From: an uncultured Bacteroidota bacterium
Lineage (GTDB): Bacteria > Bacteroidota > Bacteroidia > Chitinophagales > Chitinophagaceae
Direction: 5' to 3'
Length of the DNA: 10,713 bases
NCBI GenBank assembly: GCA_946887345.1
Contig: CAMPKR010000053.1
Location: 1 to 10,713 of the forward strand
Part shown: positions 7,297-10,713 of the stretch, piece after piece
How the letters are laid out: each line of letters opens with the position of its first letter
Numbering within the stretch: position 1 is the stretch's first letter
Notes under the pieces: model-generated
Seen by the model: the letters and a program-made list of their open reading frames with translations, nothing else
The model's database searches: none
Told to the model about the DNA's origin: nothing
Translations under genes and position numbers: made by a program

Positions 7297-7347
7297 ACTA
7301 ATCTTTAAAAGTCCGTGAAAATACTAAGAATTAGCGGTTTATGAATT

Positions 7348-8733
7348 TTAATCCAGTGCTTTTTCCCATTTACTTACAACCACTGTAGCAACGCTGTTTC
7401 CGACTACGTTAGTAGCGCTGCGGCCCATATCCAGCAAAGGATCTATGCCCAGTAATAGTGCCAGTCCCGCCTCAGGTATATTAAATGTAGCTAATGTACC
7501 GGCTATCACCACCAGTGAAGCGCGCGGAACACCGGCAATACCTTTGGAGGTAAGCATCAGAACCATGAGCATGCTCATTTGCGTAGCAAAGTCGAGATGG
7601 ATGCCGTAGGATTGCGCAATGAATAGTGACGCAAAAGTCATGTACATCATGGAGCCATCCAGGTTGAAGGAATATCCAAGCGGAAGAACGAAACTCACAA
7701 TGCGATTCTTGCAACCGAAACGTTCCAATTCCATGAGCGTCTTGGGGAAAGCAGCCTCGCTGCTGCTGGTACTAAAGGCCAGGATAATGGGATCTTTGAT
7801 GTGGCGGAGGAGACTGAATATTCGCTTTTTGATAAAGGCCGAACCTGCCAGCAGGAGTACTATCCAAAGTACCAGTAATCCAGAGTAGAATTCTGCTATA
7901 AAAATGAGATAGGTGCTGAGAATATCCAGGCCTTGCTTGGCAATAATGGCCGTCATAGCGCCGAAGACTGCCAGTGGCGCAAGATTCATAATATAGGCGG
8001 TCACCTTCAGTATTACATGCGCAAAGGCATCCATAATTTCAATCACTATTTCTCCCTTCTCTCCTATCGCCGCCGTGCCGACGCCGAAGAATATTGCAAA
8101 GACCACTATCTGCAGTATTTCGTTTTTAGCCATGGCGTCTATCACACTGGTGGGAAAGACGTGATAGAGAAATTCTCTTAAGGAAAGCGCAGTGGCCTTG
8201 ATGCCTGTGTCGGCTGATTCAGGCAAGGGCAAATTCATGCGAGTGCCGGGCTCAAAGAAATTGACCAGCATAAGGCCCAGTAGTAAACTTGCGAAGGATG
8301 CCGAAAAGAACCAGAGCAGTGTTTTCCCGCCTATGCGCCCAACAGCCTTTATGTCGCCCAGCTTAGCTACACCCACTACCAGGGTAGTGAACACCAGGGG
8401 TGCGACGATCATTTTGATAAGGCGCAGAAAAATATCGGCAATGAGAGAAAATGGCTCCAGTTTTTTGTCCCTTACTTCCGTCACTGTTTTCTTTCTAGCT
8501 GCGAGATCGGCCTTGATGGCCACGATACTTTTATATGAATCGGAAGTAGTATCTGTAATAGCAGCCTGTTGCTTTTTCAGCGACTCAAGGGAAGAACTGA
8601 TAGTGACCAGCTGGTCATTCTCGCTTTTTATGTAGCTGCCGTTGAGGATAAAGCCAAGGGAGATACCAATAGCAAGGGCGATAAATATATATAAGGTAAG
8701 TTTCTTTCCTTTTTGTCTGCTCATTTCGGCCAT
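7348..8733 (-). CDS. Dicarboxylate/amino acid:cation symporter (DAACS family, GltP/DctA-like) with helical insert
   Basis: A 461-residue secondary transporter of the glutamate/C4-dicarboxylate family, importing acidic substrates with H+ or Na+. The family core is complete: LIKMIVAPLVFTTLVVGVAKLGD (helix 2), hairpin HP1 STSSSEAAFP (321-330), the helix 7 motif NLDGS (357-361), hairpin HP2 SKGIAGVPRASLVV, and helix 8 DMGRSATNVVGN with D435, R438 and N442. In Pyrococcus GltPh the matching D394, R397 and N401 bind the aspartate amino group, side-chain carboxylate and backbone. Keeping the Asp favours an Asp/Glu transporter over a pure C4-dicarboxylate one, but this is inference. Unusual is a polar, probably helical segment of about 65 residues (31-95) between helix 1 and helix 2, where family members normally have a short loop. 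ATG 8733 is used; a second ATG at 8724 would remove only three residues. The gene follows the PLP enzyme by 45 bases and is probably in its operon. Confidence 0.92.
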   Translation of the reverse strand: MAEMSRQKGKKLTLYIFIALAIGISLGFILNGSYIKSENDQLVTISSSLESLKKQQAAITDTTSDSYKSIVAIKADLAARKKTVTEVRDKKLEPFSLIADIFLRLIKMIVAPLVFTTLVVGVAKLGDIKAVGRIGGKTLLWFFSASFASLLLGLMLVNFFEPGTRMNLPLPESADTGIKATALSLREFLYHVFPTSVIDAMAKNEILQIVVFAIFFGVGTAAIGEKGEIVIEIMDAFAHVILKVTAYIMNLAPLAVFGAMTAIIAKQGLDILSTYLIFIAEFYSGLLVLWIVLLLAGSAFIKKRIFSLLRHIKDPIILAFSTSSSEAAFPKTLMELERFGCKNRIVSFVLPLGYSFNLDGSMMYMTFASLFIAQSYGIHLDFATQMSMLMVLMLTSKGIAGVPRASLVVIAGTLATFNIPEAGLALLLGIDPLLDMGRSATNVVGNSVATVVVSKWEKALD

Positions 8734-8778
8734 AAGCTCGTATTATGCCCTGCAATATAATACTTAAAAACTGCGGTA

Positions 8779-9681
8779 CTAATAGCTAAGCATGTCCTGA
8801 ACTGAGGAATTGCCCTGCAGTCCGCCGGTGTGGATGCAGAGTACTTTAGAACCCGGTGGAAAAAAATCGGTTCTGATAAGTTCCTGCACACCATACATCA
8901 TTTTTCCTGTATATACTATATCAAGAGGGCAGTCATTGATCTTATAAAAATTGTTCATGAACGAGATCAGTTCATTATTGCTTTTCGCGAAACCGCCGAA
9001 ATGCCAGTTATCAAAAAGCCACCAGTTGCCGTCTTTCCCCCGTTTAAGATGCGACTCTATTTCCTCCTCCAGGTATTGTCCATCCCTCATGGGCGCAAAG
9101 GCAATAATATTCATTTGCAAAGGCAATGCATTTCTCAGCCCGATGAATGTAGTTCCTGTGCCTGCCGAGACACATACATGGGTATAACCTTCCGGAATTT
9201 GGGCAGCAATGTCTTCTGCCCCCAGCCTTCCCCATTCGTTGGCTCCACCTTCAGGAATAATAAACGGATCGTTGAATTTCGCAGACAATTCCGACAGCCA
9301 GACTTCATCATTCTTCTGTTTGTATTCCTCACGGCTGATGAAATGCAGCTGCATGCCCATTTCCCTGCATTGGGTCAAGGTACTGGTCAATGCTGTATCA
9401 TCATTTCCGCGCACAATGCCTATCGCAGAAATGCCGGATGCATTCGCAGCTGCCGCGGCAGCCACAAGATGATTAGAATACGCTCCGCCAAAGGTGAGTA
9501 TTGATTGGCTACCGCTGATCTTTGCCTGCTCCAGGTTTTGCCGGAGCTTATACCATTTGTTGCCGGAAATTACGGGATGTATTAAATCGAGCCGGAGCAT
9601 ATCGATATGAATGGATTCATTGTGTACCCATGCAGCCTGTAACGGCTGAATTATGATCTTCGATTCGTCAATTATATCCAT
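8779..9681 (-). CDS. PLP-dependent 1-aminocyclopropane-1-carboxylate deaminase/D-cysteine desulfhydrase family protein
   Basis: A 300-residue fold-type II PLP enzyme. The family opens the ACC ring to 2-oxobutanoate and ammonia, or breaks D-cysteine to pyruvate, H2S and ammonia. Visible: the cofactor lysine K42 in SGNKWYKLRQ, the helix-capping GGAYSNHLVAAAA segment (N70, H71), PEGGAN (about 143-148), the phosphate-binding loop SAGTGTT (172-178), and HTGGLQG (284-290) near the C-terminus. It is somewhat shorter than characterised ACC deaminases and D-cysteine desulfhydrases (about 330 residues), and residues 192-245 diverge. The substrate cannot be assigned; annotation as true ACC deaminase would be unsafe. 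ATG 9681 lies inside the last codons of era (14-base overlap), which points to translational coupling. The downstream acidic amino-acid type symporter suggests amino-acid catabolism, but this is only context. Confidence 0.88.
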   Translation of the reverse strand: MDIIDESKIIIQPLQAAWVHNESIHIDMLRLDLIHPVISGNKWYKLRQNLEQAKISGSQSILTFGGAYSNHLVAAAAAANASGISAIGIVRGNDDTALTSTLTQCREMGMQLHFISREEYKQKNDEVWLSELSAKFNDPFIIPEGGANEWGRLGAEDIAAQIPEGYTHVCVSAGTGTTFIGLRNALPLQMNIIAFAPMRDGQYLEEEIESHLKRGKDGNWWLFDNWHFGGFAKSNNELISFMNNFYKINDCPLDIVYTGKMMYGVQELIRTDFFPPGSKVLCIHTGGLQGNSSVQDMLSY

Positions 9682-10552
9682 ATTCTCTCAGGTAGGTGTC
9701 GTTATCGCGCCACTTAGGGCGAACCTTAACGAATAGCTCAAGATGAACTTTCCGCTGCAGGAACTCCTCAATGGCTTTGCGGGAATTGATACCCAGTTGC
9801 TTGATCATACTGCCCCCCTTGCCAACTATAATACCCTTTTGAGTTTCACGTGTAACAATGATCTCGGCTCGTATCACATCAAGATTCGCCTTTTCTTCAA
9901 AAGCCTGGACTATAACGGCCGTATGATAAGGCAATTCCTCGTGGTAAAGATGATAAATCTGCTCGCGGATCAATTCACTTACAAAAAACCTTGTCGGCCT
10001 GTCTGAGATACTGTCCTCTGGATAAAAAGGAGGACCATCGGGAAGGCGATCCAGTATCATCTTCGTCAGTTGCTCCAGGTTGTCTTTTTTCTGCGCCGAT
10101 ATAGGCAATATTTCCCAGTTGGGATATTTCTCTTTGTAGTACGCAACCTTGGCCTGCACTTCCTTTTTATCCTTTATAAGATCTGTCTTATTGAGCAGGA
10201 AAATGACCGGAACTTTTAGTTTCAGGGTTTGTGCTACTATTTCAAACTCTTCAGGAGGCAGGCTGATATCATGCATCAATATGGCAACGTCAGCATCCTC
10301 AAGAGCACTTTTTACGTGCTGCATCATTTTCTGGTGCAGTTTGTACTTGGGCTCTATGATACCCGGAGTATCAGAAAAAACGATCTGGTAGTTGGGCTCT
10401 GTAAGAATGCCGAGGATACGATGGCGGGTTGTTTGTACCTTATGGGAAGTAATTACCAACTGCTCCCCCAGGAGGGCATTCAGCAAGGTAGACTTCCCGG
10501 CATTTGGCGGCCCGAATATGTTGACAAAACCTGATTTATGTTCCCAGCTCAT
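9668..10552 (-). CDS. era: GTPase Era, 16S rRNA-binding ribosome assembly factor
   Basis: A 294-residue GTPase that binds the 3' end of 16S rRNA and helps mature the 30S subunit. G motifs: G1 GPPNAGKST (14-22), G2 region VQTTRHRILGI, G3 DTPG (61-64), G4 NKTD (121-124), G5 SAQ (152-154). The C-terminal KH domain has the RNA-binding loop IIVGKGGSMIKQLG (G244-x-x-G247). Length matches Era. The P-loop has Pro-Pro and Ala where most Era proteins have the form G(N/R)PNVGKS; the catalytic Lys20 and Ser21 are kept. A longer frame opens from a TTG at 10609, but the extra residues (about 19) resemble no Era N-terminus, so ATG 10552, just before the conserved HKSGFVN, is used. The stop TGA (9668-9670) lies within the next gene. 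Era is divergent from the initiator tRNA gene. Confidence 0.95.
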   Translation of the reverse strand: MSWEHKSGFVNIFGPPNAGKSTLLNALLGEQLVITSHKVQTTRHRILGILTEPNYQIVFSDTPGIIEPKYKLHQKMMQHVKSALEDADVAILMHDISLPPEEFEIVAQTLKLKVPVIFLLNKTDLIKDKKEVQAKVAYYKEKYPNWEILPISAQKKDNLEQLTKMILDRLPDGPPFYPEDSISDRPTRFFVSELIREQIYHLYHEELPYHTAVIVQAFEEKANLDVIRAEIIVTRETQKGIIVGKGGSMIKQLGINSRKAIEEFLQRKVHLELFVKVRPKWRDNDTYLREYGYN

Positions 10553-10559
10553 GAGATGG

Positions 10560-10567
10560 CAAAAGTA
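10560..10567 (-). promoter_or_regulatory. Candidate -7 promoter box (TACTTTTG) for era
   Basis: On the minus strand TACTTTTG matches the Bacteroidota -7 consensus TAnnTTTG. Its G is separated from the era ATG (10552) by seven bases, CCATCTC, which would place the transcription start at or almost at the start codon. No good -33 TTG is seen around 10585-10592. A longer transcript from further upstream cannot be excluded. Confidence 0.4.
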
Positions 10568-10629
10568 ACAAGCATATCGGGTATTTCTGCGAAGATGCAG
10601 GGATAACAATATAGTTTATGTGAAAAAGC

Positions 10630-10662
10630 TTTTGTTATTCGCCGCAAATAATCGTACATTTG
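10630..10662 (+). promoter_or_regulatory. Promoter of the initiator tRNA gene (-33 TTTTG and -7 TACATTTG)
   Basis: TTTTG at 10630-10634 and TACATTTG at 10655-10662 match the Bacteroidota housekeeping sigma consensus (TTTG or TTG, then TAnnTTTG) with a 20-base spacer. The -7 box ends nine bases before the first tRNA base, giving a very short 5' leader, as is usual for stable RNA genes. Confidence 0.8.
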
Positions 10663-10671
10663 CACCCACAT

Positions 10672-10713
<42 letters not shown>

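Noticed and set aside
8192..8635. 147-residue plus-strand reading frame
   Set aside because: Opposite the conserved symporter coding sequence; composition is that of an antisense shadow.
8830..9504. 224-residue plus-strand reading frame
   Set aside because: It lies opposite the PLP enzyme, which has clear motifs; the plus-strand translation shows no family features and is a shadow frame.
10553..10609. N-terminal extension of Era from a TTG codon
   Set aside because: The added residues (LSLHLRRNTRYACYFCHL) match no Era N-terminus and would overlap the candidate promoter box; ATG 10552 directly precedes the conserved region.

Overview
The window looks like chromosomal core sequence of a Bacteroidota bacterium, most likely Chitinophagaceae-like. 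The lineage signs are a secreted protease with a type IX secretion C-terminal sorting domain, a bifunctional-nuclease protein fused to a UVR motif, a Bacteroidota-type topoisomerase IV subunit A tail, the futalosine menaquinone route (MqnE), and promoter elements of the Bacteroidota form TAnnTTTG. G+C is moderate and fairly even. I see no transposase, integrase, phage gene, CRISPR array or other sign of a mobile island. The genus is inference only.

Plus-strand block, 1-3785: the 3' end of a topoisomerase IV/gyrase subunit A gene (1-510), a bifunctional nuclease-UVR protein (565-1170), an M43-family metalloprotease exported by type IX secretion (1264-2637), and aminofutalosine synthase mqnE, which begins on the last base of the protease stop codon (2637-3785). 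A strong intrinsic terminator (3807-3839) ends this block. It also encodes the last codons of the convergent gene on the other strand.

Minus-strand block, 10552 down to 3805: read in transcription order, era (10552-9668), an ACC deaminase/D-cysteine desulfhydrase-like PLP enzyme that overlaps era by 14 bases, a dicarboxylate/amino acid:cation symporter with an extra helical segment, a DedA-family membrane protein, and an MFS transporter that starts on the last base of the dedA stop codon and is broken by a frameshift near its N-terminus. Next come about 200 bases with a likely terminator and a coding-like relic, then a multi-spanning membrane protein resembling GT-C glycosyltransferases. Short gaps and overlaps from era to the MFS gene suggest co-transcription. 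A PLP amino-acid lyase beside an acidic-amino-acid type symporter hints at amino-acid scavenging, but that is inference.

Right edge: the 5' half of an initiator tRNA-Met gene (10672-10713, cut off by the window end) on the plus strand, divergent from era and preceded by a textbook Bacteroidota promoter.

I found no clear previously undescribed multi-gene system. The best leads are the frameshifted MFS gene, whose lesion fits an 11-bp deletion between two short direct repeats; two genes whose -7 box sits so close to the ATG that they may be leaderless; the unusual helical insert in the symporter; and the uncharacterised GT-C-like membrane protein.
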